Of a stretch of 64,000 bases of DNA, positions 23,202-31,923 are shown in pieces. Every line of letters begins with the position of its first letter. The stretch's first letter is position 1. The translations under genes and the position numbers were made by a program. Below the pieces are notes generated by a model that searched no databases, was not told the origin of the DNA, and saw only the letters and a list, made by a program, of their open reading frames with translations. This DNA is from Thiomonas bhubaneswarensis (GTDB lineage Bacteria > Pseudomonadota > Gammaproteobacteria > Burkholderiales > Burkholderiaceae_C): positions 62,001 through 126,000 of the forward strand of contig NZ_LIPV01000004.1 of assembly GCF_001418255.1 (NCBI RefSeq), in the 5' to 3' direction.

Positions 23202-24630
23202 ACGAGAGCGCTTTCTCGATGCGCTTCGCGCCGTTCTGGGGGTGGCGCATGTGCTGCATCAGCCGCAGGACTTGGCGCCCTACCTGACCGACTGGCGCAA
23301 ACGCTACACCGGACAGGCGCTGGCCGTGGTGTTGCCGGGCGAGACGGCCCAGGTGGCTGCCGTGGTGCAACTGTGCGCTCTGCACGGCGTGGGCGTGGTG
23401 CCGCAAGGTGGAAACACAGGGCTGGTCGGTGGCGCCACCCCCGATGACCGGGGCGAGCAGATCGTGCTGAGCACGCGACGCCTCAACCGCATTCGGTCCA
23501 TCGATCCCGCAGCCGGCGTGCTCGTCGCCGAGGCCGGCTGCGTGCTTGCCGACGTGCAGCAGGCCGCCGACGCGCAGGGCATGTTGTTCCCGCTTTCTCT
23601 GGCGGCTGAAGGCAGTTGCACCATAGGCGGCAACCTCTCGACCAATGCCGGCGGCACCGCCGTGCTGCGCTATGGCAATGCCCGCGATCTGTGCCTCGGT
23701 CTGGAAGTGGTCACCGCGCAGGGCGAGGTGCTCGACGCGCTCAACCTGCTGCGCAAGAACAACACCGGCTACAGCCTGCGCGATCTCTACGTTGGCGCCG
23801 AAGGCACGCTGGGCATCATCACCGCCGCGGCGCTCAAGCTGTTTCCCAGGCCGACGGCGCAGATCACCGCCCTGGCCGCCGTGCAGGATGTCGCCGCTGC
23901 CATCGCCCTGCTCGGGCGGGCGCAGAGCCGCCTCGGCTGCAGTCTGACCGGCTTCGAGCTGATGAGCGCGCACAGTCTGCAACTGGTGCAGCATCATTTT
24001 CCGCAGATGTCCCTGCCTTTCGATTTGCCGAGCGCGTGGTGCGTGCTGCTGGAATCGAGCGAAGTCGAGGGTGAATCGCAGGGTAGGGCGCGTCTGGAAG
24101 CCCTGCTCGAAGCCGCCATGGAGGATGGCCAGATCGTCACTGCCACGGTGGCGCAGAGCCTGGCGCAAAGCCGGGCGCTGTGGCACCTGCGCGAATCGAT
24201 TCCCCTGGCGCAGGCGCAGGAGGGGCTGAACATCAAGCACGACATCGGTGTGCCCCTTTCGCGCATGGTCGCTTTTGTCGAATCGACCGCCGAACTGGTG
24301 ACGCAGGCGCTTCCCGGCGCGCGCCTTGTCGTCTTCGGGCATCTGGGCGATGGCAATCTGCACTACAACGTCCAGGCGCCGCAAGGTGCGGATGCGGCGC
24401 GTTTTCTCGCCGATCATCAGACCTTGTGCAACCGCATCGTGCACGATGCGGCCGTGGCTTGCGGCGGGACGTTTTCCGCCGAGCACGGCGTCGGGCAGCT
24501 CAAGCGCGACGAGTTGCAGCGCTACGGCAACCCGGTAGCCGTAGCGCAGATGCGGGCGATCAAACGCGCGCTCGATCCGCGTGGTCTGATGAATCCGGGA
24601 AAGCTGCTTCCGGGTGAACCGCCGCACTGA
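23188..24630 (+). CDS. FAD-linked oxidase, GlcD/D-2-hydroxyacid dehydrogenase type
   Basis: The 480-residue flavoprotein has the PCMH-type FAD domain with VVPQGGNTGLVGGATPDDRG near residue 70 and GGNLSTNAGGTAVLRYGNAR near 150; the serine, asparagine and glycine positions are typical. VGAEGTLGIITAAALKLFPR near 207 ends the FAD domain. The C-terminal FAD-oxidase domain contains GHLGDGNLHYNVQAP, the histidine pair of the D-lactate/D-2-hydroxyglutarate dehydrogenase group, and ends SAEHGVGQLKRDELQ and DPRGLMNPGKLLP. Possible substrates are D-2-hydroxyglutarate, D-lactate or glycolate; motifs alone do not settle it. ATG 23188 overlaps the DUF2069 gene. The last 71 bases overlap the convergent potassium-channel gene. 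Confidence 0.9.
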   Translation: MLPLERERFLDALRAVLGVAHVLHQPQDLAPYLTDWRKRYTGQALAVVLPGETAQVAAVVQLCALHGVGVVPQGGNTGLVGGATPDDRGEQIVLSTRRLNRIRSIDPAAGVLVAEAGCVLADVQQAADAQGMLFPLSLAAEGSCTIGGNLSTNAGGTAVLRYGNARDLCLGLEVVTAQGEVLDALNLLRKNNTGYSLRDLYVGAEGTLGIITAAALKLFPRPTAQITALAAVQDVAAAIALLGRAQSRLGCSLTGFELMSAHSLQLVQHHFPQMSLPFDLPSAWCVLLESSEVEGESQGRARLEALLEAAMEDGQIVTATVAQSLAQSRALWHLRESIPLAQAQEGLNIKHDIGVPLSRMVAFVESTAELVTQALPGARLVVFGHLGDGNLHYNVQAPQGADAARFLADHQTLCNRIVHDAAVACGGTFSAEHGVGQLKRDELQRYGNPVAVAQMRAIKRALDPRGLMNPGKLLPGEPPH

Positions 24631-25510
24631 CGCCCGGCAGCGCCTCGCCGCACCGCCGACAGTAGCGGGCGTCCGATGTGTGCCCGACCAGACCGCAGCG
24701 CACACAGGTGACGCTGTTTTTCGTCTGAGCCTCGCGGTGCTCTTCCAGGCGGCGCTGGTTGCGGTAAGAGTTCACCAGCTCGGCAGAGTAGATGCCCGTG
24801 GGCACGGCGATGATGCCGTAACCGACGATGATGATGCCCGAGGTGATGATCTGCCCGAGCGCCGTTTTCGGCGTGATATCGCCGAAACCGACCGTGGCCA
24901 TGGTGACGATGGCCCAGTAGATGCCGCGCGGAATGCTGGTGAAACCGTTCTGCGGCCCTTCGACCAGATACATGATCGAGCCGAAAATGGTCGTCAGGGT
25001 GAGCACACTGAGCACGAACACGAAAATCTTGCTCTTGCTCCGCGACAGTGCGTCCAGCATCTGGTTGGACGCGCTGGTGTATTCCATCAGCTTGAGAATC
25101 CGGAAAATCCTCAGCACCCGCAGGGTGCGGATGACAGTCAGATGTCCCGAGCCGAGGAACAGCAACTCCAGATACGCCGGCAGGAACGACAGCAGATCGA
25201 TGATGCCGAAAAAACTGCGCGCATAGCGCCAGGGGTTTTGCACCACCGACAGCCGCAGCACATACTCCACCGTGAAGGCCAAGGTGAAAATCCATTCCAG
25301 CACGTACAGGGCGCCATGCGCGTGGGCATGAACCGCCTGCACCGAGTCGAGCACGGTGATCAGCACGCTGAACAGAATGAACCCGATCAGCACCAGATCG
25401 AACAGCTTTTCATCCCGCTTGTCATGAAAGTACATGACCCGATACCAATAGCCCCGCCAGCCTTCCAGGGTGCGCGGGGCGAGTTTGGTACTGGACTGAC
25501 GGTTCTGCAT
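24560..25510 (-). CDS. Voltage-gated-type potassium channel with C-terminal zinc ribbon
   Basis: The 316-residue protein has six membrane segments. S4 is TVIRTLRVLRIFRILKLMEY, with four basic residues at three-residue spacing (R128, R131, R134, R137). The pore loop carries TMATVGFGDITPKT (about 204-215), a Phe variant of the TVGYGD filter. After S6 there is a helical tail and then a zinc-ribbon-like motif with C269-C272 and C284-C287 (CVRCG...YCRRCGEAL). I place the start at ATG 25510 because it begins a hydrophilic N-terminus ahead of S1; the longer frame enters repeat-derived sequence. The role is K+ flux in response to voltage; the ribbon may sense or stabilise. It overlaps the FAD-linked oxidase gene by 71 bases. 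Confidence 0.88.
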   Translation of the reverse strand: MQNRQSSTKLAPRTLEGWRGYWYRVMYFHDKRDEKLFDLVLIGFILFSVLITVLDSVQAVHAHAHGALYVLEWIFTLAFTVEYVLRLSVVQNPWRYARSFFGIIDLLSFLPAYLELLFLGSGHLTVIRTLRVLRIFRILKLMEYTSASNQMLDALSRSKSKIFVFVLSVLTLTTIFGSIMYLVEGPQNGFTSIPRGIYWAIVTMATVGFGDITPKTALGQIITSGIIIVGYGIIAVPTGIYSAELVNSYRNQRRLEEHREAQTKNSVTCVRCGLVGHTSDARYCRRCGEALPGVSAAVHPEAAFPDSSDHADRARV

Positions 25511-25543
25511 GGCGGGTTCGCTGAGAGGCAACAGGATGATTCT

Positions 25544-25570
25544 AGGAGCCTGTCGGCCTGGAGGATCGCG
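25544..25570 (+). repeat. Left-end fragment of the 166-bp repeat family (copy D)
   Basis: AGGAGCCTGTCGG is identical to the left end of copy A, and the following GAGGATCGCG block also matches; the sequence then diverges completely. No right end is visible downstream. It lies just upstream of the potassium-channel start codon. Confidence 0.7.
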
Positions 25571-25976
25571 CCTGTGGGGGGCGCAACGACAAGGCACTTG
25601 AGAGCCTGATAGTGAGTAGATGCTGACATAGCGCGCCCCTGGCCAGCATGGTGAGAAACACTTCTACCGCCGCCGCGCCCATCTCAGGCGCACGCTGCAT
25701 GACATCGCCTCGTCCACGCTCGGTGACAACAGATGAACAAGATCAGCATGGCTCTTCCGGCGAGAGGCATTTTTGCGGCGATGCGTGATGCCATTCATGA
25801 CGAATAGTTCTCCGATCGATCGTGTAGCTCGAGAAACAAGACGTAAAGACCGTCAGCATGGGCAACCATGGGGTTGTGCTGTATGAATCTCTCACCTAAC
25901 GTCATGTCCACTTACACATTTTTATCTGTACTCCGAGGTGCCGCTGCTGGATCGTATTGCGGTACTGCCACCATAG
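25571..25976. other. Intergenic stretch without recognisable gene
   Basis: About 400 bases between the channel gene and the next secreted-protein gene hold no convincing coding frame, RNA gene or complete mobile element. Composition is less GC-rich than the surroundings near 25740-25930. Short frames exist on both strands but lack ribosome-binding sites and family motifs. It may contain decayed coding sequence. Confidence 0.5.
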
Positions 25977-27086
25977 ATGGGCGACTCGTCGCCTGGGGAG
26001 GGCATGATGAAATTTGGGAACTGCAGGCGCATGTGCTGCCGGCACAAGCAGTCTTCCACTGAGATCGATCACCTCGATTCAGCGCAAATTGACGCGAGTG
26101 AGCTACCTGCGTTGGCGCCCACCTCGGTGCAAACCGCATCCAACGGGCGGCTCTACTGCGCGCCAACAACCCAGGCATGTCGACGGAGCAGAGGCACGTA
26201 CGGTGGCCGCGCTCGCCAAGGCACTGACCTCTCCCCCAAGCGCATCGGCCTGATTCTGGGCGTCGTGTCCCTTGTTGTCGCCACCCATGCAAATGCCGCA
26301 CCTGTGGCGCCCACTGAATTGCACGCCATGCGCCTGCTCTATGGTCCTGCCTACACGCGGCGGGGTTCAGTGGTGGAAGTGCCAGATCCGCACGGCGTCC
26401 GCTTCAACAAGCCGCCGGGATATCACCACACCATCACCGAATACGTGACCCCCTGGAAGACGGCGAGCGTCACCCTGGACGGAACGCCCTATTTCATCGC
26501 CACCGGTCAAGGCCATGCCGTCGAGAACCCCCAGCATCCCAGTGAAGCTGCACACGTGCAGGCAGCTTATATCTCCGCCATCTGGTTCGCATGGAAGGCT
26601 GGCCACTGGACGATGGCCGGCAAGGACATGAACCTGACGTCGGATGGCTCATTCGGTGAGGCCGTGGGCAAACCCTGGACGCCCTTTCCGAGGGTCGCGT
26701 TGCTGCAGCACGCCGCAGTTCTCGTGGCCGACGAGGGTGGCTACATGAACCAAGGGAATGCCAACAGTTGGTTTCCGATCTATGAATTCACCGCGACCGG
26801 TTTACGGTCCTTGGGCAATGTCCCAAGCGGTGCCGACAACACCGGTTCGGGCATGAAACCAGTGATCTCCTTCAAGGGCAAGTTCCTGAGCGCGGCGATG
26901 GACGGCCAGGGCTTTCCGACGATCACCCTTGGCTTCAGCGGAAAGACCGCGATTCACAACAAGCCCGTGGACCTGCACAACGTCCCCTGCTCGTTTGACT
27001 ATCAGAACGATCCTGCCAAACCCCAGGGGCAGCGCTTTAGGCCAACCACGCAGGAATGCGAGGACATTCTTGCGAGCAGTTTTTGA
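25977..27086 (+). CDS. Putative secreted protein of unknown function
   Basis: The open frame gives 369 residues and ends with a hydrophilic tail containing CSFDYQNDPAK and QECEDILASSF; the two cysteines may pair. A signal-peptide-like segment, KRIGLILGVVSLVVATHANA, occurs only at about residues 88-107, with a likely cleavage before APVAP. The 87 residues before it are Arg/Cys-rich and look non-native, and I find no ATG, GTG or TTG close before the signal. Either translation starts far upstream or the 5' end has been damaged or rearranged. The mature part has repeated Trp, Tyr and Gly positions (WFAWKAGHWTMAGKD, WFPIYEFTATGLRSLG) suggesting a beta-rich fold. I do not recognise a family. A lipoprotein gene follows after 134 bases. 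Confidence 0.6.
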   Translation: MGDSSPGEGMMKFGNCRRMCCRHKQSSTEIDHLDSAQIDASELPALAPTSVQTASNGRLYCAPTTQACRRSRGTYGGRARQGTDLSPKRIGLILGVVSLVVATHANAAPVAPTELHAMRLLYGPAYTRRGSVVEVPDPHGVRFNKPPGYHHTITEYVTPWKTASVTLDGTPYFIATGQGHAVENPQHPSEAAHVQAAYISAIWFAWKAGHWTMAGKDMNLTSDGSFGEAVGKPWTPFPRVALLQHAAVLVADEGGYMNQGNANSWFPIYEFTATGLRSLGNVPSGADNTGSGMKPVISFKGKFLSAAMDGQGFPTITLGFSGKTAIHNKPVDLHNVPCSFDYQNDPAKPQGQRFRPTTQECEDILASSF

Positions 27087-27220
27087 AACTCGATTTCATG
27101 GGTTCGACTTGCGGCCGGTCGATGATGACGTGCTCATTCACCATAAGAAACGTGCCGCCTCAAAGCTCAAACTCCAAACCTTTGCCTGGAGTTCCACACT
27201 GATGAACGGAGGTTCAAAAA

Positions 27221-28048
27221 ATGAAAGCACACACCCCCAAAGCAGTCGCCGCCGTGGCTGCCCTTTTTCTTGCGTCTTGCTCGTCCATGAACATGGGAGA
27301 TATGTCGGCAAAGACCGAGGCCACAGGGTCCGCTGGTGGAGCCAATAGCCAAAACGCGAACAAGGCATTGCCTCACTGCAATGCGCCCCTCGGCACGATG
27401 GCCATCCTCGAGGACACGAGCGCCCCTTGGTATGGCGTGCTCACAGGACAGTATGGGCTTGGTCCGACGACCCCGGTGCTCAAGTTGATTGTCCAGCAAT
27501 CGAACTGCTTCGTCGTCGTATCGCGAGGCCGCGTGATGAACAGCATGATGCGCGAGCGCCAGTTGGAGCAGTCCGGTGAACTGCGCAACAACTCGAATTT
27601 CGGGAAGGGGCAGATGGTTTCCGCCGACTACAGCCTTAGCCCCACAATCACCTTCTCGAATAACAATGCGGGCGGGCTTGGCGGCGTGGTGGGCGGTCTT
27701 TTCGGCTCGATCGGTTCGGCCATCGGCGGCAACCTGAGTTCCAAGGAAGCAAGTACCGTGCTGACGCTTGTGGACAACAGGTCAGGCGTGCAACTGGCCG
27801 CGGCTGAAGGCAGCGCGAAAAGCTGGGATCTCGGCGCCGTCGGGAGCATGTTTGGCGGCGGCCTCGGCGGCGTTGGTGGTGGCTACTCCAATACTGCACA
27901 GGGTAAGGTGATCGTCGCCGCCTTCGTGGATTCCTACATAGGCATTGTGCATGCTGTCAGGAACTACAAGGAGCAGGAAGTAAAGGGTGGCCTCGGCACC
28001 GGAGGAAACCTCGGCGTGCAGGGTGGAACGACTCCGGCGTCGCGGTAG
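27221..28048 (+). CDS. CsgG-like outer-membrane lipoprotein
   Basis: The 275-residue protein has a signal peptide with lipobox LASC (C20 is the lipidated residue), a Ser/Gly/Asn-rich spacer, and a domain whose pattern resembles CsgG-related curli-assembly lipoproteins: a strand with FVVVSRGRVMNSMMRERQLE near residue 98, where CsgG-like proteins read RxxLxxIxxEQxL, then ADYSLSPTITF and later STVLTLVDNRSGVQLAAAEG. A Gly-rich stretch (about 147-165 and 208-225) lies in and after it. CsgG itself forms an export pore; relatives without curli genes are of unclear function. AACGGAGG lies before the ATG. No csgA, csgB or csgE homologue is seen in the window. Confidence 0.75.
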   Translation: MKAHTPKAVAAVAALFLASCSSMNMGDMSAKTEATGSAGGANSQNANKALPHCNAPLGTMAILEDTSAPWYGVLTGQYGLGPTTPVLKLIVQQSNCFVVVSRGRVMNSMMRERQLEQSGELRNNSNFGKGQMVSADYSLSPTITFSNNNAGGLGGVVGGLFGSIGSAIGGNLSSKEASTVLTLVDNRSGVQLAAAEGSAKSWDLGAVGSMFGGGLGGVGGGYSNTAQGKVIVAAFVDSYIGIVHAVRNYKEQEVKGGLGTGGNLGVQGGTTPASR

Positions 28049-28197
28049 CCACTGCGTTGGCGCCCGTGTCACCGCAGGAAGCACCGACGTTGTTGAAGGC
28101 GTATCGTCTGGGCTTAGGGTCAGGTCTGGTTCGATAGCACATGCTACGAAGCGCGGCTTGACCCCAAACTCCCTCCCCAGGCTTGGGGCTTCGTCTG

Positions 28198-29910
28198 TCA
28201 GGCCACGGCTCGCAAGGGCGCGTGCAGCGCTTGCAAGTGCTGCCGCGCTGCGTCGTCTGGCAAGCGTTGCAGCAGGCGGTTTGCGCCAGAGATGAGTGCG
28301 CGGATCGATGCGGTGACGATGTTGGCGTCCATGCCTACGCCGTAGGTGCTGGTCGGCAGTCCCTCGATAGCCATTTCAACGATGGCCGAAGCTTTAGCAT
28401 CGGCGCCGAGGCCGAGCGCGCGCTCTTCGTAGCTGTGCACGGCCAGGGGCAGACGCAGCGCGTGAATCGCGGCGTCGATCGGGCCGTTGCCCTCACCGGT
28501 GAGGCTCAGTCGCTTGCCGTCCACGTCCAGTTCGAGGCGGATGCCCTGACGGTCGCCATGGTCGCTGAGGTGGTAGCTGTGCAGGTGCAAGGGTTGAGCG
28601 CTCTGGACGTACTCTTCGTTGAACATTTTCCAGAGTTGCTGCGCCGTGACTTCGGTGCCGGTGGCGTCGGTGTGTTTTTGCACCACCCCGCTGAATTCGA
28701 CTTGCAGACGCCGGGGCATGACCAGCCCGTAGGTGGCTTCGAGCAGGTAGGCGATGCCGCCTTTGCCCGACTGGCTGTTGACGCGGATGACCGAGTCGTA
28801 GGCGCGGCCGAGGTCAGCCGGATCGACGGGCAGATAGGGCACTTCCCAAAGGGCGTCGTGGCGCTGAGCGGCCAGGCCTTTCTTGATGGCGTCCTGGTGG
28901 GAGCCGGAGAAGGCGGTGAACACCAGGTCACCGGCGTAGGGATGACGCGGGTGCACGGGCAACTGGGTGCATTCCTCCACGGTGCGCGCCACGGCGTTGA
29001 TGTTGGAGAAGTCGAGACCGGGGTTCACGCCCTGCGAATAGAGGTTGAGCGCCAGGGTGACCAGATCGACGTTGCCGGTGCGCTCGCCGTTGCCGAACAG
29101 GCAGCCCTCGACCCGGTCGGCCCCGGCCATCACGCCGAGTTCGGCGGCGGCCACGGCGCAGCCGCGGTCGTTGTGCGGATGCAGCGACAGGATGATGCTG
29201 TCGCGCTTGTTCAGGTGGCGGTGCATCCACTCGATCTGGTCGGCATAGATGTTGGGCGTGCTCATTTCCACCGTGGCCGGCAGGTTGAAAATGATCTTGT
29301 TCTCGGGGGTGGGCTGCCAGACTTCGGTGACGGCATTGCATACCGAGACGGCGAAGGGAAGCTCGGTGCCGCTGAACACTTCCGGGCTGTATTGGAAGGT
29401 CCAGCGCGTTTCGGGCCGTTCGGCGGCGAGTTGCTTGATGAGCCGGGCGGCGTTGACGGCGATCTGGGTGCAGCCGGCTTCATCGACGTTGAACACGATG
29501 CGGCGGAAGTTGGGCGCTGTGGCGTTGTAGACGTGCACGATGGCCTGCTTGGCCCCACGCAGCGATTCGAAGGTGCGGCGGATGAGGTCTTCGCGCGCCT
29601 GGGTCAGCACCTCGATGGTCACGTCGTCGGGAATGTGGCCGCCTTCGATGAGCTCGCGCACGAAGTCGAAATCGGTCTGCGAGGCCGAGGGAAACGCCAC
29701 TTCGATCTGCTTGACGCCCACTGCGCACAGCATCTTGAACATGCGCATCTTGCGTTGCGCGTCCATGGGCTCGAACAGCGCCTGGTTGCCGTCGCGCAGG
29801 TCGGTGCTCATCCAGATCGGCGGATGGGTGATGGTCTTGTCCGGCCACGTGCGGTCTTTGAGGTCAACAGGCGGGAAGGCGCGGTATTTGGTGTTCGGTT
29901 GCTTCAACAT
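28198..29910 (-). CDS. leuA: 2-isopropylmalate synthase
   Basis: The 570-residue enzyme condenses acetyl-CoA with 2-oxoisovalerate in the first step of leucine synthesis. The catalytic TIM barrel contains [11 protein letters not shown] near residue 35 and the metal-binding [20 protein letters not shown] near 245, followed by [19 protein letters not shown]. The C-terminal regulatory domain, which binds leucine for feedback inhibition, covers about residues 440-560. The length and the [18 protein letters not shown] start place it in the roughly 560-residue group of LeuA. It is preceded by a candidate promoter, a short Leu-rich leader peptide and a terminator, which suggests transcription attenuation. 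No other leucine genes are adjacent. Confidence 0.96.
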   Translation of the reverse strand: MLKQPNTKYRAFPPVDLKDRTWPDKTITHPPIWMSTDLRDGNQALFEPMDAQRKMRMFKMLCAVGVKQIEVAFPSASQTDFDFVRELIEGGHIPDDVTIEVLTQAREDLIRRTFESLRGAKQAIVHVYNATAPNFRRIVFNVDEAGCTQIAVNAARLIKQLAAERPETRWTFQYSPEVFSGTELPFAVSVCNAVTEVWQPTPENKIIFNLPATVEMSTPNIYADQIEWMHRHLNKRDSIILSLHPHNDRGCAVAAAELGVMAGADRVEGCLFGNGERTGNVDLVTLALNLYSQGVNPGLDFSNINAVARTVEECTQLPVHPRHPYAGDLVFTAFSGSHQDAIKKGLAAQRHDALWEVPYLPVDPADLGRAYDSVIRVNSQSGKGGIAYLLEATYGLVMPRRLQVEFSGVVQKHTDATGTEVTAQQLWKMFNEEYVQSAQPLHLHSYHLSDHGDRQGIRLELDVDGKRLSLTGEGNGPIDAAIHALRLPLAVHSYEERALGLGADAKASAIVEMAIEGLPTSTYGVGMDANIVTASIRALISGANRLLQRLPDDAARQHLQALHAPLRAVA

Positions 29911-30051
29911 GAGTGAATCTCCAAGAGCGAATGAGTGTGTTCAGCAGCTTGCGACGATGGGGCGGCTGGGCTGTCGCCGGTGCATGGCCCTGCCACCGAT
30001 GGGTAGTCGTTTCGGCTCTGGGCTGTAAGGTGTCATGGCATAGCGCATATG

Positions 30052-30083
30052 AAAAAGCGCCCGGTGGCGAAGCCGCGGGCGCT
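30052..30083 (-). terminator. Attenuator terminator upstream of leuA
   Basis: On the minus strand AGCGCCCG and CGGGCGCT form a perfect 8-bp stem (30083-30076 and 30063-30056) around a 12-base loop, followed by a T run (30056-30052). It lies 23 bases after the leader-peptide stop codon and about 140 bases before leuA, the expected place for an attenuator. Confidence 0.8.
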
Positions 30084-30106
30084 TGGTATTTGGGGCAAAG
30101 GGTTCT

Positions 30107-30184
30107 TCAGTCGCGCACGGGTTCGCTGGGCAAGGCCGAGCGTAGGCCAAGTAGGCCACCGAATAGCCCTTCATCGTCGACCAT
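30107..30184 (-). CDS. Putative leuA leader peptide, 25 residues
   Basis: A short frame starts at ATG 30184 and ends TGA at 30109-30107. The peptide begins MVDDEGLFGGLLGLRSAL and contains five leucines in twelve residues, three of them encoded by CTA, which is rare in this GC-rich DNA, plus one CTT and one TTG. The stop codon precedes a strong rho-independent terminator by 23 bases. This is the arrangement of an amino-acid-responsive leader: ribosome stalling at Leu codons would favour antitermination when charged tRNA-Leu is scarce. The same frame is open back to an ATG at 30277, but that lies at the expected transcription start, so the shorter frame is more likely. I did not fold the alternative hairpin by computation. 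Confidence 0.65.
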   Translation of the reverse strand: MVDDEGLFGGLLGLRSALPSEPVRD

Positions 30185-30283
30185 TCCAATGGCTTCATTT
30201 GTGCACGCGCTCAAACCTGTGCCAAGCGAAGGCACGGGCTGGAACTTGAAAACGGAGCACGAGTCGGCACGAAACATGGGCGC

Positions 30284-30312
30284 AAGGTAGCAAAAATCGG
30301 TGTTCGCGTCAA
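30284..30312 (-). promoter_or_regulatory. Candidate leuA leader promoter
   Basis: Read on the minus strand, TTGACG (30312-30307) and TACCTT (30289-30284) are spaced by 17 bases. Transcription would start near 30277, about 95 bases before the leader peptide. The -35 is close to consensus and the -10 is weak, as is common for regulated promoters. Confidence 0.5.
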
Positions 30313-30341
30313 TGCGAAGGGTTTTGCTGACGTTGTGACGA

Positions 30342-31907
30342 TCAGGCTTGAGCTGGGGCTGAATGCGCAGCCATTAGATCGGCCCAGCTCAGCGCCATCC
30401 ACTTGGGGAGGTGAGCCGCCGTCATTCCGCTGGGCCCCAGCTTCGCGGCGTAACGCTCGGCGGCCTGACCGTGCAGCCAGACTGCGGCAAGCACCGCCGA
30501 AGCCTGTCCGGTAGCGGCGATCAGGGCGGCCACGCTGCCCGCGAGCACGTCGCCGCTGCCGGCAGTGGCCAGCAGACCGTTGCCTGTGGCATTGATCCAG
30601 ACGTTTTGCTCGGGCGAGGCGATGACGGTGCCGCGCCCCTTGAGCACGACCCAGCAGGCGAAGCGTGCGGCCAGATCGCGCGCGGCGCGCAGGCGGTCCA
30701 TTTCTACCGCCTGCACCGTGGATTCGAGCAGCCGGGCGGCTTCCAGCGGGTGCGGCGTCAGCACGGTGATCGCCCGGCGCTGCCGCAGTGCGGCCTGCAA
30801 TGTCGACGCATGGTCGTTCGCGGCCAGGAGGTTGAGCGCATCCGCATCGAGAACCAGCGGGGCCGTCGAGGCCAGTGCCCGCGCGAGACAGGCGCGGGAC
30901 GCTTCATCGAGCCCGGCGCCTGGGCCCACCAGCAGGCAGGTCTTGTCGCCGATGGCTTCGAGCAACGCGTCCGCGGGGCGCAGCATCAGCTCGGGCGCCT
31001 GCATGTCCACAGCGGGCGCGCGGGTATCGAGCAGGCAGACGAAGACTTTTCCCGCGCCTAGCAGCGCTGCCGCGCGGCCAGCGAGCAGGGCCGCGCCCGT
31101 CATGCCCGCCGCGCCTCCGATCACCCGCACATCGCCGCGCTTGCCCTTGTGGGCGGCCAGCGCGAGATCGGGCAGCAGGGGGCGAATGAGGTCGGCGCCG
31201 AGCCGGGTGGCGTCCGGCGCCGGTAGCGCCCGTTCGGCGCCGGAGTGAATGTCGAGGTCGTCCAGCCACAGTTCGCCGCAGAGGTGGGACGCCGGGCCGG
31301 TGCACAGCCCGGGCTTGAGACCGATCAGAGACAGCGTCGCCGTGGCCCTCACGCAGGCTTGGTGGGCGATGCCGGTGTCGGCATCGAGCCCCGAGGGTAG
31401 ATCGACGCTCAGCACTGCGGCATCGGTACGCGCGTTGAGCTTCTGAATCAGGCGCGCCGTCTGATCGCGCACGGCGCCGCGCAGCCCGATGCCCAGCAGT
31501 GCGTCGAGATACAGATCGGCGTCGGGCAGGTCGTCAGGATTGGCTACGCTGCACGGCAGTTGTTCAGCCAGCGCCTCAGTCCAGGCCCATGCGGCGTCCG
31601 GTGGCAGGCGGCAAGCCCATTCGCCCAATGTCTCGCCGCCGCAGGCGAAAACGCGCACGTCGCGCCCGGCTCGTTGCAGCGCGATTGCAGCCACCAGGCC
31701 GTCGCCGCCGTTGTTGCCCGCGCCGGCGAGCACCACGATGCGCCGGGCGTGCGGGAATCGAGCCTGCGCGAGCCGCGCCACCGCCGCTCCCGCCCGTTGC
31801 ATGAGCGTGTGCGCGGGCAGTCGCTGAGCCGCCGCCGTTTCGATTTGCCGCAACGCCTCCACGCCATAGACGGGCACAGCGTGCAGACTCCCAATGCGCG
31901 TGAGCAT
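30342..31907 (-). CDS. nnrD: Bifunctional NAD(P)H-hydrate epimerase / ADP-dependent dehydratase
   Basis: The 521-residue fusion repairs hydrated NAD(P)H. The N-terminal YjeF epimerase domain (about 10-215) contains VLAGAGNNGGDGLVAAIALQ and the conserved LSVDLPSGLDADTG. The C-terminal dehydratase domain (about 230-510, ribokinase-like) has HKGKRGDVRVIGGAAGMTGA, VGPGAGLDEASRACL, VLDADALNLLA and TPHPLEAARLL, with KGRGTVIASP and TAGSGDVLAGSVAALI as the nucleotide site. Both halves look complete. It is the third minus-strand gene of a run with the chromate transporter pair upstream; the spacing of 16 bases suggests co-transcription. Often named nnrDE or yjeF. Confidence 0.93.
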   Translation of the reverse strand: MLTRIGSLHAVPVYGVEALRQIETAAAQRLPAHTLMQRAGAAVARLAQARFPHARRIVVLAGAGNNGGDGLVAAIALQRAGRDVRVFACGGETLGEWACRLPPDAAWAWTEALAEQLPCSVANPDDLPDADLYLDALLGIGLRGAVRDQTARLIQKLNARTDAAVLSVDLPSGLDADTGIAHQACVRATATLSLIGLKPGLCTGPASHLCGELWLDDLDIHSGAERALPAPDATRLGADLIRPLLPDLALAAHKGKRGDVRVIGGAAGMTGAALLAGRAAALLGAGKVFVCLLDTRAPAVDMQAPELMLRPADALLEAIGDKTCLLVGPGAGLDEASRACLARALASTAPLVLDADALNLLAANDHASTLQAALRQRRAITVLTPHPLEAARLLESTVQAVEMDRLRAARDLAARFACWVVLKGRGTVIASPEQNVWINATGNGLLATAGSGDVLAGSVAALIAATGQASAVLAAVWLHGQAAERYAAKLGPSGMTAAHLPKWMALSWADLMAAHSAPAQA

Positions 31908-31923
31908 GGCGAGCCCCCCAAGG

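Noticed and set aside
30107-30277. Longer 56-residue version of the leuA leader peptide
   Set aside because: Its ATG at 30277 coincides with the predicted RNA start, so it would be leaderless; the 25-residue version fits better.
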